Shown: piece after piece, positions 10,047 through 19,282 of the stretch | Layout of the letters: each line of letters starts with the position of its first letter | How positions within the stretch are numbered: the stretch's first letter is position 1 | Assembly: GCF_000512355.1 (NCBI RefSeq) | Contig: NZ_CP004006.1 | Span: 1,417,001 to 1,481,000, forward strand | DNA from: Legionella oakridgensis ATCC 33761 = DSM 21215 | GTDB lineage: Bacteria; Pseudomonadota; Gammaproteobacteria; Legionellales; Legionellaceae | Reading direction: 5' to 3' | Length of the DNA: 64,000 nucleotides | Made by a program: the position numbers and the translations under genes | The notes under the pieces: model-generated | Seen by the model: only the letters and a program-made list of their open reading frames with translations | Told to the model about the DNA's origin: nothing | Database searches by the model: none

Positions 10047-10584
10047 AATAGAAGAAAGCATGCAGGAAAAACCTGGCGCACAGTTAGCTGCAGTGCGTCA
10101 AGCAAAAGGATACAGCACTGATTATGTTGCAGGTAAACTTCATCTGCGCGTGCGGTTAATTGAATTATTAGAAGCCGATGAATATCACAGCATGCCCGAG
10201 CCTGTATTTATTAAAGGCTACCTTCGTGCTTATGCAAAATTGCTGGATGTTTCTCCAGAACCATTGCTTGAAGCATTTAATGGTTTGTACAGCGGTGAAC
10301 GTAAATTGGAAAGGGCTTTATGGCAAAGTCGACGAGAAACAAACAAGGCAGAACATGCCATACGGTGGTTAACCGCATTATTTGCCATCGGTGCGCTAAT
10401 CGCAGTGGGTATATGGTGGTATAAAAATAAAGATAACGAGCGTATTTTCCCTGCAAACGTAAGCCATCAGGACTCTTCATCAAATAAATCGGAAAATGAG
10501 ATAAGGCTTACCGATTTATCAAAAATGCGGTCTTTACTCTCTTCAGGCAATCAATACAGTACAGTGGAGGAGCCCGGTGAGTGA
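10021..10584 (+). CDS. rodZ: Cytoskeleton protein RodZ, short form
   Basis: An inner-membrane protein that links the MreB cytoskeleton to the cell-wall machinery. The N-terminus has a HTH_25 domain (GAQLAAVRQAKGYSTDYVAGKLHL, continuing to about residue 85) and one membrane segment (LTALFAIGALIAVGIWWY, about residues 118-135). The periplasmic tail is only about 50 residues, so the DUF4115 domain of longer RodZ proteins is missing. The start at 10021 is chosen for the GGAGAG upstream; ATG 10039 is possible. It overlaps both pilW and hisS, so coupled translation is likely. Confidence 0.83.
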   Translation: MHTTTIMDEIEESMQEKPGAQLAAVRQAKGYSTDYVAGKLHLRVRLIELLEADEYHSMPEPVFIKGYLRAYAKLLDVSPEPLLEAFNGLYSGERKLERALWQSRRETNKAEHAIRWLTALFAIGALIAVGIWWYKNKDNERIFPANVSHQDSSSNKSENEIRLTDLSKMRSLLSSGNQYSTVEEPGE

Positions 10585-11854
10585 AAAAGTTCAAGGAGTA
10601 CGGGGTATGAACGATGTACTGCCTGAGCAAACATTTGCTTGGCGGCACCTCGAACAATCTTTTGCTAATTGTTTAAGTCAGTATGGCTATCAAGAAATTC
10701 GTTTTCCTTTGGTGGAAAGCACGCAATTATTCAAACGCACCATCGGTGAAGTCACAGATATTGTAGAAAAGGAGATGTATACCTTTACGGATTTAAATGG
10801 AGATAGCATTACATTAAGACCAGAAGGTACTGCAGGTTGTGTGCGTGCATGTCTTGAGCATGGATTATTGCACAACCAACAGCAGAAATTATGGTATTGT
10901 GGTCCGATGTTTCGCCATGAAAAACCACAGAAAGGACGCTATCGCCAATTTTATCAATTAGGAGTGGAAGCATTAGGAATCGCTGGCGTTGGTATCGAAC
11001 TTGAACTTATTGCTATTTGTAAGCGATTATGGGAACAATTAGACATTACCAACGTTGTGCGTTTACAAATTAATACCTTGGGCGAACTTAGCGAGCGACA
11101 TGCCTATAGAGAAGCATTAATTAATTATCTTAAGCCTTATTTTGAACAGCTGGACGATGACAGCAAACGTCGTTTAAATAAAAATCCATTGCGTATACTG
11201 GACAGTAAAAATCCGGACATGCAATCGATTATCCAGAAAGCTCCCAAACTGATTGATGTTATCAGTAAACCAAGCCGACAACATTTTTTAGCCGTATGCA
11301 AGGGATTAGATGCATTAGGCATTTCTTATACAGTGAATCCATTTCTGGTGCGCGGTCTTGATTATTATGGCCATACGGTATTTGAATGGGTGACTGATAA
11401 ATTGGGTAGCCAAGCCACTGTCTGTGCCGGTGGTCGTTATGATAAACTGATTGAACAAGTTGGTGGTAATCCAACCCCTGCAGTGGGTTTTGCAATGGGT
11501 ATTGAACGTTTATTATTACTTCGCGAAACAATTGCTGCAGAACAATTTAAAGAACCGCCCCCCTTCATTTATTTCATTGCTGTAGGTGATGAAGCATTAC
11601 AACAAGCGCTTGTTTTGGCTGAAACGCTACGGAATGCTGAACATCAATGGAATATTATTGTTCATACATCTGGCGGCAGTTTTAAAAGTCAATTTAAAAA
11701 AGCTGATAAAAGTGGAGCTCGATTCGCATTAATTCTTGGAAGCGATGAGGTTAGTCAACGGCAGGTTGGCATTAAGGATCTACGTCATTCCGAAGAACAA
11801 AAAACGATTCCTCAACATGAATTAACTCAATACATCAAATCCCAGTTGGAGTAA
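10577..11854 (+). CDS. hisS: Histidine-tRNA ligase
   Basis: A class II aminoacyl-tRNA synthetase of 425 residues. It starts with GVRGMNDVLP and has motif 2 (MFRHEKPQKGRYRQFYQ), the histidine-specific LVRGLDYYGHTVFEW segment and motif 3 (AVGFAMGIERL), then the anticodon-binding domain. The start is GTG with GGAGG six bases upstream, and it overlaps rodZ by eight bases. Many gammaproteobacteria have ispG between rodZ and hisS; it is absent here. Confidence 0.97.
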   Translation: MSEKVQGVRGMNDVLPEQTFAWRHLEQSFANCLSQYGYQEIRFPLVESTQLFKRTIGEVTDIVEKEMYTFTDLNGDSITLRPEGTAGCVRACLEHGLLHNQQQKLWYCGPMFRHEKPQKGRYRQFYQLGVEALGIAGVGIELELIAICKRLWEQLDITNVVRLQINTLGELSERHAYREALINYLKPYFEQLDDDSKRRLNKNPLRILDSKNPDMQSIIQKAPKLIDVISKPSRQHFLAVCKGLDALGISYTVNPFLVRGLDYYGHTVFEWVTDKLGSQATVCAGGRYDKLIEQVGGNPTPAVGFAMGIERLLLLRETIAAEQFKEPPPFIYFIAVGDEALQQALVLAETLRNAEHQWNIIVHTSGGSFKSQFKKADKSGARFALILGSDEVSQRQVGIKDLRHSEEQKTIPQHELTQYIKSQLE

Positions 11855-11860
11855 CAAAGC

Positions 11861-12541
11861 ATGTCGGTTTATATGACAGAACAGGAACAATTAGAAGCGA
11901 TAAAAAAATGGTGGCATCGTTACAATGGTATTATAACGATCGTAGTGTCTGTTACATTATTAGCAATTGCCGGATATAAATATTGGAACTGGCATGAATC
12001 TCGCTTAATACAGCAAGCCTCCGACGCTTATGAGCATCTTATGATTGCTTTTTCAAATCAGGATAATAAAAAAGTTCAATCTTATGCGAATCAATTAATA
12101 AAAGAATATGGAAAAACCGTGTATGCTGATGCTGCGCGCCTGACATTAGCAAAGCTTTTCATTATTCATGAAAATTATAAAAAAGCTCAGGAACAATTGC
12201 AGCAAGTAGCATCCTATTCCTCAATCCCAACAATACAGCAAGTTGCCAAAATACGTTTAGCACGTTTGCTTGTAGCGGAAAAAGCATATGATAAGGCATT
12301 AACAGAATTAAGTCATATCAATGATGCATCTTATATGCCAGTCATTAACGAATTAAAAGGCGATATCTATGCTGCGACTGGGCGTTATCCACAAGCAGTT
12401 GCTTCTTATCGTAAGGCAATTCATGAAGCTCAGTCTCAAGGAGTAGGTAATCTCTTTTTAGAAATGAAAACCAATGAGTTAGCAGCGCTAACACACTCCT
12501 TGAATTTAAATTTGGCTCAAGAAACATTGCAGGCTGCCTAG
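11861..12541 (+). CDS. yfgM: Ancillary SecYEG translocon subunit YfgM-like
   Basis: An inner-membrane protein with one N-terminal membrane anchor (about residues 22-40, IITIVVSVTLLAIAGYKYW) and a periplasmic TPR-like domain. It is thought to connect SecYEG to periplasmic chaperones. Length (226) and place between hisS and bamB match the family. An alternative start is the fifth codon (MTEQEQLEAIKKWW). It follows hisS by six bases and is surely in the same transcript. Confidence 0.87.
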   Translation: MSVYMTEQEQLEAIKKWWHRYNGIITIVVSVTLLAIAGYKYWNWHESRLIQQASDAYEHLMIAFSNQDNKKVQSYANQLIKEYGKTVYADAARLTLAKLFIIHENYKKAQEQLQQVASYSSIPTIQQVAKIRLARLLVAEKAYDKALTELSHINDASYMPVINELKGDIYAATGRYPQAVASYRKAIHEAQSQGVGNLFLEMKTNELAALTHSLNLNLAQETLQAA

Positions 12542-12554
12542 ACACTGAGGATTT

Positions 12555-13712
12555 ATGATTAATAAAACAAGTATTATTTTTGCCCTATGTTGTTTGCTTC
12601 AGGCTTGTACACAAGTGGATGACTACATGCTTGGCAAAGACAACACCCCTAAACCAAGCGCATTGCAACCTATAAAATCTCAGGTGAGTTTGGTCGAAGA
12701 CTGGTCTATTCCCGTGGGCAAACCTGCTAAAAGCAGTCATTATTTAAAACTGCAACCAGTTATTCAAGGGCAGATACTATATACTGCTGATGCGGGCGGC
12801 TTGGTGCAGGCAATCGATAAAAAAACGGCAAAAGTGCTTTGGGCAAAACAATTAAATCAAGGCATCATCAGTGGACCGACGGTTGCCCATGGTTATATTG
12901 CTCTAGGAACAAATGCATCAACCATCATTGTTTTAAAACAAACGGACGGGAGTGAAGTATGGAACGCCAATGTTTCTGGAGATGCTTTGGCCAAACCTGT
13001 TATTTCTGGTCAAAAAGTTATCGTTAAAACCATTGATGGTAACTTATACGCATTTAATTTGCTGGATGGCAAAAAATTATGGGCGGCTGATCATGGAGCA
13101 CCTAATCTTGTCCTAAAAGCCAGTTCTGCCCCTGTTATTTTAGACAAACTTGCTTTAGTTGGATTTTCTGATGGAAAATTGGACGCTGTCGATCTGCAGT
13201 CAGGCACCATCGTTTGGCAACGTGGCATTGCATATGCCAGTGGAGCCAGTGATGTTGAACGTTTAGTCGATATCGATGCTGATCCGATCGTGCAAGGAAA
13301 TATTATCTATCTGGCAAGCTATCAAGGTTATGTAGGCGCTTTATCGCTAACAGATGGTCAATTTATCTGGCGTAAACCGGCCTCGACCTATAAAAATATC
13401 ACCATGGATGGAAAAAATCTTTATATGACAGACAGTGATGATGTCGTTTGGGCTTTTGATAAAAAAAATGGGCAAGTTAAATGGAAACAACTTGACTTAA
13501 AAGCACGTGGCTTGACTGAACCTGTATTAATGGGCAAATACCTGCTCATCGCTGATAAAGCCGGATATCTTCATGCCTTATCAATCCAAAATGGTGAATT
13601 TCTTAGCCGCGCGCCATTAGCTGGGCCAGTATATATTGCACCTGCGATATCAGAAAATCATGCCTACGTGATAAGTGCAAATGGCAAATTAAGTCGTTTT
13701 TCAGTGAGTTAA
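12555..13712 (+). CDS. bamB: Outer membrane protein assembly factor BamB
   Basis: A lipoprotein of the BAM complex that inserts beta-barrel proteins. It has a signal peptide with lipobox LLQAC (cysteine near residue 18), then a PQQ-like beta-propeller seen as repeated blades ending in W (KTAKVLWAKQL, DGSEVWNANV, DGKKLWAADHG, SGTIVWQRGI, DGQFIWRKPAS, NGQVKWKQLD). Its 385 residues are normal. It lies between yfgM and der as in other gammaproteobacteria. Confidence 0.93.
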   Translation: MINKTSIIFALCCLLQACTQVDDYMLGKDNTPKPSALQPIKSQVSLVEDWSIPVGKPAKSSHYLKLQPVIQGQILYTADAGGLVQAIDKKTAKVLWAKQLNQGIISGPTVAHGYIALGTNASTIIVLKQTDGSEVWNANVSGDALAKPVISGQKVIVKTIDGNLYAFNLLDGKKLWAADHGAPNLVLKASSAPVILDKLALVGFSDGKLDAVDLQSGTIVWQRGIAYASGASDVERLVDIDADPIVQGNIIYLASYQGYVGALSLTDGQFIWRKPASTYKNITMDGKNLYMTDSDDVVWAFDKKNGQVKWKQLDLKARGLTEPVLMGKYLLIADKAGYLHALSIQNGEFLSRAPLAGPVYIAPAISENHAYVISANGKLSRFSVS

Positions 13713-13715
13713 TCT

Positions 13716-15104
13716 ATGCTGCCAGTGATTGCATTGGTTGGTCGTCCCAACGTAGGAAAATCAACTTTATTTAATCGGTTAACTCATAGCCAAGATGCTC
13801 TGGTTGCCGATTTTCCCGGACTAACCCGTGACCGCCAATATGGCGAAGCTAAATTTAATGATAAATCATTCATTGTAGTAGATACGGGTGGGATAGGTGT
13901 TGATGATTTAGCCGTGGATAAATTAATGTCCAGGCAATCCAGCATTGCCTTGGAGGAGGCCTCCATCGTCTTTTTTTTAGTGGATGGACGTTCGGGATTG
14001 ACGGCGGTTGATCAGGAAATTGCCGATCGATTGAGAAAAACAAGTAAGCCAATTTATTTAATTGTAAATAAAACAGATGGATTGGATGAAGAAATTGCCT
14101 GTTCTGATTTTCGATCATTGGGATTTGTTAATATTTATGCCATTTCAGCCACGCATGGCCGCGGTTTACACTCTTTATTAAGATCTGTGACGGTATCTTT
14201 TCTACCTTCGGAAGAAATTTCAGCTGCAGAAGACCATTCGATTAAAATTGCCTTTGTTGGACGGCCCAATGTTGGTAAATCTACCTTGATAAACCGGATC
14301 TTGGGTGAAGAAAGGGTGGTGGTCTATGATATGCCAGGCACGACCCGCGATAGTATTTCTATTCCTTTTGAACGCGATAAGCAGCAATATACATTAATTG
14401 ATACGGCAGGTATGCGTAGGCGTGCACGAGTGGATGAGAAAATTGAGAAGTTTTCAATCATTAAAACCCTACAATCGATTAAAGCTTGCCATGTTTGCTT
14501 GATGCTTATTGATGCTAAAGAAGGTTTAACTGAGCAAGATATGCATTTATTAGGGTTTATCATTGAAACAGGTAAAGCCTTAGTCGTTGTAGTGAATAAA
14601 TGGGATGGATTAGAAGAAGAACATAAAGAAAAAGTACGTCAAGATTTAGATAGACGGTTAGGTTTTGTTCAATTCGCCAAAATTCGTTTTATCTCAGCGC
14701 TGCACGGCAGTGGAGTAGGCTTATTGTTTAAAGATATTGAGCAAGCTTATGCATCCGCTGTACAAGCACTTTCTACACCGTATTTAACACGTTTATTGCA
14801 AGACCTTATTCAACAGCATACCCCTCCTATGGTTAAAGGGCGACGCATTAAAATGAGATACGCTCATGCTGGCGGCCATAATCCCCCGGTTATTATTATT
14901 CATGGTAATCAGCTTGACGCCTTACCTAGTAGTTATAAACGTTATTTGATCAATGCGTTCACTGAAAAACTGAATTTGGTGGGCACTCCTTTAAAAATAG
15001 AATTTAAAGGAGGGGAAAACCCATTTAAAGATAAGAAAAACAAACTCAGTCCAAGACAAATTAAACGAAAAAAGCGGCTCATGAAGCATGTGAAAAAACA
15101 TTAA
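13716..15104 (+). CDS. der: Ribosome-associated GTPase Der (EngA)
   Basis: An essential GTPase for 50S subunit assembly. It has two tandem G domains, each with a full set: [13 protein letters not shown] and NKTD in the first, [16 protein letters not shown] and NKWD in the second. A KH-like domain and a very basic tail ([18 protein letters not shown]) follow. The length of 462 residues is normal. It begins three bases after bamB and closes the cluster. Confidence 0.97.
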   Translation: MLPVIALVGRPNVGKSTLFNRLTHSQDALVADFPGLTRDRQYGEAKFNDKSFIVVDTGGIGVDDLAVDKLMSRQSSIALEEASIVFFLVDGRSGLTAVDQEIADRLRKTSKPIYLIVNKTDGLDEEIACSDFRSLGFVNIYAISATHGRGLHSLLRSVTVSFLPSEEISAAEDHSIKIAFVGRPNVGKSTLINRILGEERVVVYDMPGTTRDSISIPFERDKQQYTLIDTAGMRRRARVDEKIEKFSIIKTLQSIKACHVCLMLIDAKEGLTEQDMHLLGFIIETGKALVVVVNKWDGLEEEHKEKVRQDLDRRLGFVQFAKIRFISALHGSGVGLLFKDIEQAYASAVQALSTPYLTRLLQDLIQQHTPPMVKGRRIKMRYAHAGGHNPPVIIIHGNQLDALPSSYKRYLINAFTEKLNLVGTPLKIEFKGGENPFKDKKNKLSPRQIKRKKRLMKHVKKH

Positions 15105-15261
15105 ACTTAATGCCCCTCAGGCAATGAAAATTGCTCAAATTTTTGCATTAGCACAGGTTCCGGAATGCTAAGCCATCAAGGTAATAATAATCTACTTCTT
15201 AGATACAGCCACCTTGTTCGTTCTGTAATGTATGATTTTTCAAGAATGATAAAATTATCCC

Positions 15262-15795
15262 CTAACGTGGTTTAGGAGTGATTGAATCAGGCTCAGGTAT
15301 TTTAAAATCTTCGTGACTAATGCCTGAAGGAGTTAATACATCGCCTTTTTGGAATTCCCTGCCATCACCGTGATAAAGTTTTCCATCTTTCCCATTGGAA
15401 TAAGCCATAACGGTTTGGGTGTCGGCATCGACAACAATAAAACGCCGATTTTTTTCAGATTGCTCCTGGAAAAAAAGACTTGCATCCGCCAAAGAAGGAA
15501 ATGACAGTTTTGTCATGCCATTTTCTGTTTCAGGAACTTCATCAAAAGGCTTTTTGGTGATTCGCCTCATGAACTCCATATAATCCTGAATCATTTTATC
15601 CTGGTCTTCACTTTTTACCACCAATTCTTCCATTGATTCACGGCGTAATTGGGCTTTCATGTCTGCCGTAGCTTGCATATAGGCGGCATGCTTAGCTCTT
15701 AATCGTTCAAGCTCTTCATTTTCTTCCCTCGTTCGTTCTTCTTTGGCTCTTAATTCTCTCAAACGCTCAAGTTCTCTTTGTTGCTCTTTAGACAT
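15262..15795 (-). CDS. Hypothetical coiled-coil protein
   Basis: About 177 residues, not recognised. The N-terminal 75 residues are an almost pure Glu/Arg/Lys helix (QQRELERLRELRAKEERTRE) that should form a coiled coil. The C-terminal half looks globular, with FIVVDADTQTVMAYSNGKDGKLYHGDGREF, and ends in a Pro-rich tail. The ATG at 15795 is preferred over one four codons upstream because GGAG lies six bases before it. There is no signal peptide. A helical head of this kind occurs in Dot/Icm effectors, but I have no direct evidence for that here. Confidence 0.6.
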   Translation of the reverse strand: MSKEQQRELERLRELRAKEERTREENEELERLRAKHAAYMQATADMKAQLRRESMEELVVKSEDQDKMIQDYMEFMRRITKKPFDEVPETENGMTKLSFPSLADASLFFQEQSEKNRRFIVVDADTQTVMAYSNGKDGKLYHGDGREFQKGDVLTPSGISHEDFKIPEPDSITPKPR

Positions 15796-15939
15796 CAAAG
15801 TCTCCATTGATAGATATATGCAGTAATTTTAGCATAATGATATAAAGCACGTCTTGGATTAATCACTATAAAAGCAACTCATTGTATGATTTACAAGACC
15901 CTCATATTCTAATATGAATTGTTGTTTTTAGAAACAAAT

Positions 15940-15969
15940 TTGAAAATAATAGATCAATTTAGTTATAAT
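15940..15969 (+). promoter_or_regulatory. Sigma-70 promoter upstream of the GH5 cellulase
   Basis: TTGAAA (15940-15945) and a perfect TATAAT (15964-15969) are separated by 18 bases. Transcription would start near 15976, giving a leader of about 205 bases before the ATG at 16182. Confidence 0.65.
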
Positions 15970-16017
15970 ACATCCTCAAGGACTTTAACTATTTTTATAA
16001 AAATGGCTAATAACTTG

Positions 16018-16088
16018 TCCTCGCGAGCGATAGCGAAAGCATTCTAATTGAACATCGAACTGGATTGCTTCACTTCATTCGCAAAGAC
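16018..16088. repeat. Degenerate palindromic repeat in the cellulase leader
   Basis: The left arm contains GCGAGCGATAGCGAAAGCA and the right arm, read on the other strand, contains GCGAATGAAGTGAAGCAA. The two arms form an imperfect inverted repeat resembling dispersed intergenic repeats of the GCGAGCGNAGCGAAGCAAT kind. It lies in the otherwise gene-free gap 15796-16181, between the promoter and the start codon, so it could form a hairpin in the mRNA leader. Confidence 0.45.
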
Positions 16089-16181
16089 AACATTTTTATG
16101 AGCATTTTTAAAAATGACCATATGACATTAAAAAGTCAATTATGGATTGCTTGTCTTATTTTTATCATTATTGAGAGTTTT

Positions 16182-17726
16182 ATGAATACTTTAAACAACC
16201 CATTCATCAAGTTATGCTCTTTCAGAATATTAATAGCATTGACCTTGCTCATACCAGGAAGTGGTCTGGCCGCTAATCTGAGCAATCAAATAGAGGGTGT
16301 CGGGCTAAATAATTCGGTAAAACCTTACCTTTGTATTCAAAATGACTCAGGTCAGGTGACTTATGCTCTGGCGCCAGGTCAATCCATTGATGGTAATAAA
16401 ATGGCAGGAAATCCCTATTATGTAGGCGCTACCTTAAGGTTTGATGGATGTGGTTACAATAATTCCTATCTTGGATACGTTGGTTTTAATGTAAGTGATC
16501 AGGGAAATAACTCTATTAATAATTATTCCCCACCACAAGGGGTTCACATCGCCTATGAGCAAGGTGCCATTGATGCTCAAGGACGTGTAACCGGTAAGAT
16601 TCGCTATACTCAAATTGCTGCCAATTATGATCTTAAACCAGCTAAACAGGGAAAATATTGGGATTTTACCGGCATTAATCTATCGGGCTTGGAATTTAGC
16701 AAATCCATTGACCCCTTTGTGATTCCTAACTTGTCGGCAGCAGACATCAATACCATTAATAGCGATCTCAATGCAATCAATGCCTTCATTAAACAGGGTA
16801 CTAACACAGTTAGAATCCCTTTACATTGGGGATATCTGCAATTACAGGGACCAGGAAAAGGAGATATTTATGCAGATTATTATAATCATTACGTTCGCCC
16901 TTTATTGCAAACATTAACGCACGCTAAAATTTATACCATCATCGATTTGCATGCTTACATGCGATATTCCCAATTCGGTAAACAATATGCTGGCTGCGGA
17001 ATGGATGGCCCATGCCCTGATGGCACATTAATCACAGATTCTAAGGCTTATGAGGATGTTTGGAAAAAACTGTATGCTTTAATCAAAAATGATTCTACCA
17101 TTGACCAACATTATATCATGATAGATTTGGTCAACGAGCCAGTGGGGGTTCCTGATGATAAAGTGTTTACTATCCAAGCTAATTTAATCAAAATGCTTAG
17201 ACAACAAGGATTTGAAGGTTACATATTAGTCGAAGGAAATGCGTGGTCTGGATTGCATTCATGGGCGACAGAACAATGGCAGGGCAGTAATGGCCAAACG
17301 TATACGAATGCTACCTTGTTTACACGAGAAAATTTTAATAAGGCTGGTATTTACGATTTATCCAAAATTATTATCAATGTTCATCAATATTTAGACAGTA
17401 ACTTTAGTGGTACACAAGACAGTTGTCAGCAGGATTTGTCTACGATTGGGCCTTCTGGGTTTAACTTGATGGCATTCGTGGACTACTTACAACAAAATCA
17501 GTTTAAAGCGATGGTAACAGAATTTGGTGTTGGTAGAAATTCAGACAGTTGTACACCAGCACTCATAGAGTTTATGAATTACCTGAAAGATAATTCAGCG
17601 AAAGACAAAGAGTCTGGTTTTATGGGCTGGACGATATGGTCGGTTGGTCACGGATGGGGAAATTATAACCTTAGGGTAACTCCTGAATCTTATCAACAAA
17701 AAATACTGGAAAATTATCTACAATGA
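16182..17726 (+). CDS. Secreted glycoside hydrolase family 5 (endoglucanase-like)
   Basis: A 514-residue exported cellulase-type enzyme. The chosen ATG gives a clean Sec signal peptide (MNTLNNPFIKLCSFRILIAL, cut near GLAA), and GAGAG lies four bases upstream. The frame is open 39 codons further, but that part covers a palindromic repeat. An N-terminal beta-rich domain (about residues 40-145) precedes the catalytic TIM barrel, with HWGYLQL, IDLHAY, the acid/base in DLVNEP (E319) and the nucleophile in VTEFGVG (E447). Such enzymes (CelA-like) leave Legionella through type II secretion, and the lsp operon lies near 57 kb. Confidence 0.88.
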   Translation: MNTLNNPFIKLCSFRILIALTLLIPGSGLAANLSNQIEGVGLNNSVKPYLCIQNDSGQVTYALAPGQSIDGNKMAGNPYYVGATLRFDGCGYNNSYLGYVGFNVSDQGNNSINNYSPPQGVHIAYEQGAIDAQGRVTGKIRYTQIAANYDLKPAKQGKYWDFTGINLSGLEFSKSIDPFVIPNLSAADINTINSDLNAINAFIKQGTNTVRIPLHWGYLQLQGPGKGDIYADYYNHYVRPLLQTLTHAKIYTIIDLHAYMRYSQFGKQYAGCGMDGPCPDGTLITDSKAYEDVWKKLYALIKNDSTIDQHYIMIDLVNEPVGVPDDKVFTIQANLIKMLRQQGFEGYILVEGNAWSGLHSWATEQWQGSNGQTYTNATLFTRENFNKAGIYDLSKIIINVHQYLDSNFSGTQDSCQQDLSTIGPSGFNLMAFVDYLQQNQFKAMVTEFGVGRNSDSCTPALIEFMNYLKDNSAKDKESGFMGWTIWSVGHGWGNYNLRVTPESYQQKILENYLQ

Positions 17727-17743
17727 TATCGGAGTACTTCACC

Positions 17744-18663
17744 ATGCTTAAATCAAGCGTACGTCAGTGGTTTAAGGGAGTATTTTTCTTTTCTTTTTTG
17801 CATCCCATGGTTTTGCTGAACCGGGCATGGTGATATTTCAAAGTGATTTTGGTGAAAAAGATGGGGCTGTCTGTGCGGTAAAAGGCGTCATGTATTCCGT
17901 TGATCGATCGCTCATTATCTCAGATTTAACCAATGAAATTCCGGCTTATAATATTTGGGAGGCTTCTTATCGCCTTTATCAAACAGCCCCTTATTGGCCA
18001 AAGCAATCTGTCTTTGTCAGCGTGGTGGACCCAGGAGTTGGCACAAAGCGGCGTTCTGTCGTGGCTCTCAGTAATAATGGGCAATATTTCGTAACACCTG
18101 ACAATGGCACTTTAACACTCATTAATGATGTTTATGGCATAAAAGAAACAAGAATCATTGATGAAACAAAACATCGCCTAAAATCTTCGAATGCTTCTTA
18201 TACTTTTTATGGTAGAGATGTCTACGCGTATACGGCTGCAAAACTTGCTTCAGGCAAAATTACTTTTGAAGAAGTAGGGCCTGTCCTAAATGAACCTATT
18301 GTAAAACTACCTTATCAAAAACCAATGATGGACAAGAATGTGTTGCGTGGCACTCTTGTCATCCTAGACCCACAATATGGAAATATTTGGACAAACATCG
18401 ATAAACGTCTGATGGAAAAATACGGCATGAACATCAATGAACGTTATCAAGTAAAAATTTACCATAATCAAACGCAAAAATATGCAGGTATTCTTTCTTT
18501 GCATAATACGTTTGGTGAAACTGCAAAAGGTGCGAATTTACTTTATTTAAATAGTTTGCTGAATTTGGCTATTGCCACCAATCAAGGCAATTTTGCTAAA
18601 ACATATCACGTAAACGCCGGACCAGATTGGACCATTACTGTGGAAAAATTAAAACATTCATGA
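17744..18663 (+). CDS. Exported SAM hydroxide adenosyltransferase (DUF62), one frame break
   Basis: A DUF62 protein that would cleave S-adenosylmethionine with water to adenosine and methionine. Family motifs are QSDFGEKDGAV, VVDPGVGTKRR, TPDNGTL, FYGRDVYAYTAAKLA and LDPQYGNIWTN. The long frame seems to begin at 17827, but an ATG at 17744 with CGGAG upstream starts a signal peptide (MLKSSVRQWFKGVFFFSF). It runs into FASHGFAEPGMV if one T is added to the run at 17794-17799. Export of a SAM-cleaving enzyme is unusual, because SAM is a cytoplasmic metabolite. It follows the cellulase by 18 bp. Confidence 0.78.
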
Positions 18664-18690
18664 AATGAAAACGTGTCATTTGAGATATTG

Positions 18691-18697
18691 TAAATGT
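18691..18697. repeat. Target-site duplication, left copy (TAAATGT)
   Basis: Seven bases directly abutting the left inverted terminal repeat. They are repeated identically and directly at 19283-19289, abutting the right terminal repeat, as expected after insertion of a mobile element. Confidence 0.8.
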
Positions 18698-18748
18698 CCT
18701 CTGTACATGACAAAAAAATCTGTCATGCCCGCGCAGGCGGGCAACCAT
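18698..18748 (+). repeat. Left terminal inverted repeat of the GIY-YIG element
   Basis: 51 bp, matching the reverse complement of 19232-19282 with a single difference (A at 18743). It contains two internal palindromes of REP type, including GCCCGCGCAGGCGGGC. Confidence 0.85.
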
Positions 18749-18751
18749 CTA

Positions 18752-19051
18752 TCAAAATAATCCAATACCCAAATCAAGCCACTGGGGATTGTTTTGCTCG
18801 ATAAGGTTTATTTTCCATTGTCGGCTCCATTTCTTGATGCGTTTTTCTCTAGTTATCGCTTCGTAGACATCAGAATGAATTTCATAATAAACCAAGTGAT
18901 GAACATTGTACTTTTTGGTGAATCCTTCAGCCAAGCCTTCTTTATGTTGCCAAATTCGTTGCACAAGGTTACTTGTTATGCCGGTATATAGGGTTCCATA
19001 TTTTTTACTGGCTAATATGTAAACATAATATTGTTTTCTTCCATGTTTCAT
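18752..19051 (-). CDS. GIY-YIG nuclease carried by the small mobile element
   Basis: A compact single-domain GIY-YIG endonuclease of about 99 residues. The start is taken at MKHGRKQYYVYIL; the frame is open nine codons further (to 19078). The core YVYILASKKYGTLYTGITSNL carries the GIY and YIG equivalents, with the conserved Arg in RIWQHK and the Glu region in AITREKRIKKW. It belongs to the branch often annotated as UPF0213-like excinuclease-C-type proteins. It fills the element between its inverted repeats. A second GIY-YIG gene at 61420, without such repeats, looks like the ordinary YhbQ form. Confidence 0.82.
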   Translation of the reverse strand: MKHGRKQYYVYILASKKYGTLYTGITSNLVQRIWQHKEGLAEGFTKKYNVHHLVYYEIHSDVYEAITREKRIKKWSRQWKINLIEQNNPQWLDLGIGLF

Positions 19052-19231
19052 CCTACAAGTAGCATATTTACAAAACATGTCATTCTCGCCTTGTTCCAGC
19101 CAAAATACACGTTTAAACTATCCTTCAACTCGTTGATACACTCCATATAACCTCCTTTTGGCGATCGAGATTATATGATTTTCATTGTATGTCAGCGAGT
19201 TATCTTAATTTACTTCCGTGCCAAACCAGAA

Positions 19232-19282
19232 ATGGTGGCCCGCCTGCGCGGGCATGACAGATTTTTTTGTCATGTACAGAGG
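19232..19282 (-). repeat. Right terminal inverted repeat of the GIY-YIG element
   Basis: 51 bp, the inverted copy of 18698-18748 with one difference. It begins directly after the left-over gap upstream of the nuclease gene and ends exactly at the second TAAATGT. Confidence 0.85.

Larger units (their letters stand above)
18698..19282. mobile_element. 585-bp element: inverted terminal repeats, GIY-YIG gene, 7-bp target duplication
   Basis: The ends are 51-bp inverted repeats (18698-18748 and 19232-19282) that differ at one base. Each terminus begins CCTCTGTACATGACA and contains two small hairpins: CATGACA/TGTCATG around an A-rich loop, and GCCCGC/GCGGGC around GCAG. The unit is bounded by a perfect direct TAAATGT. 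The only gene inside is a GIY-YIG nuclease whose stop codon lies four bases from the left repeat. No DDE or serine/tyrosine recombinase is present. The structure shows past insertion; whether the nuclease drives it is inference. Confidence 0.8.

Noticed and set aside
16065..16181. Earlier start for the cellulase gene
   Set aside because: The extra 39 codons cover a palindromic repeat and would spoil the signal peptide; ATG 16182 has a ribosome site and a clean leader.
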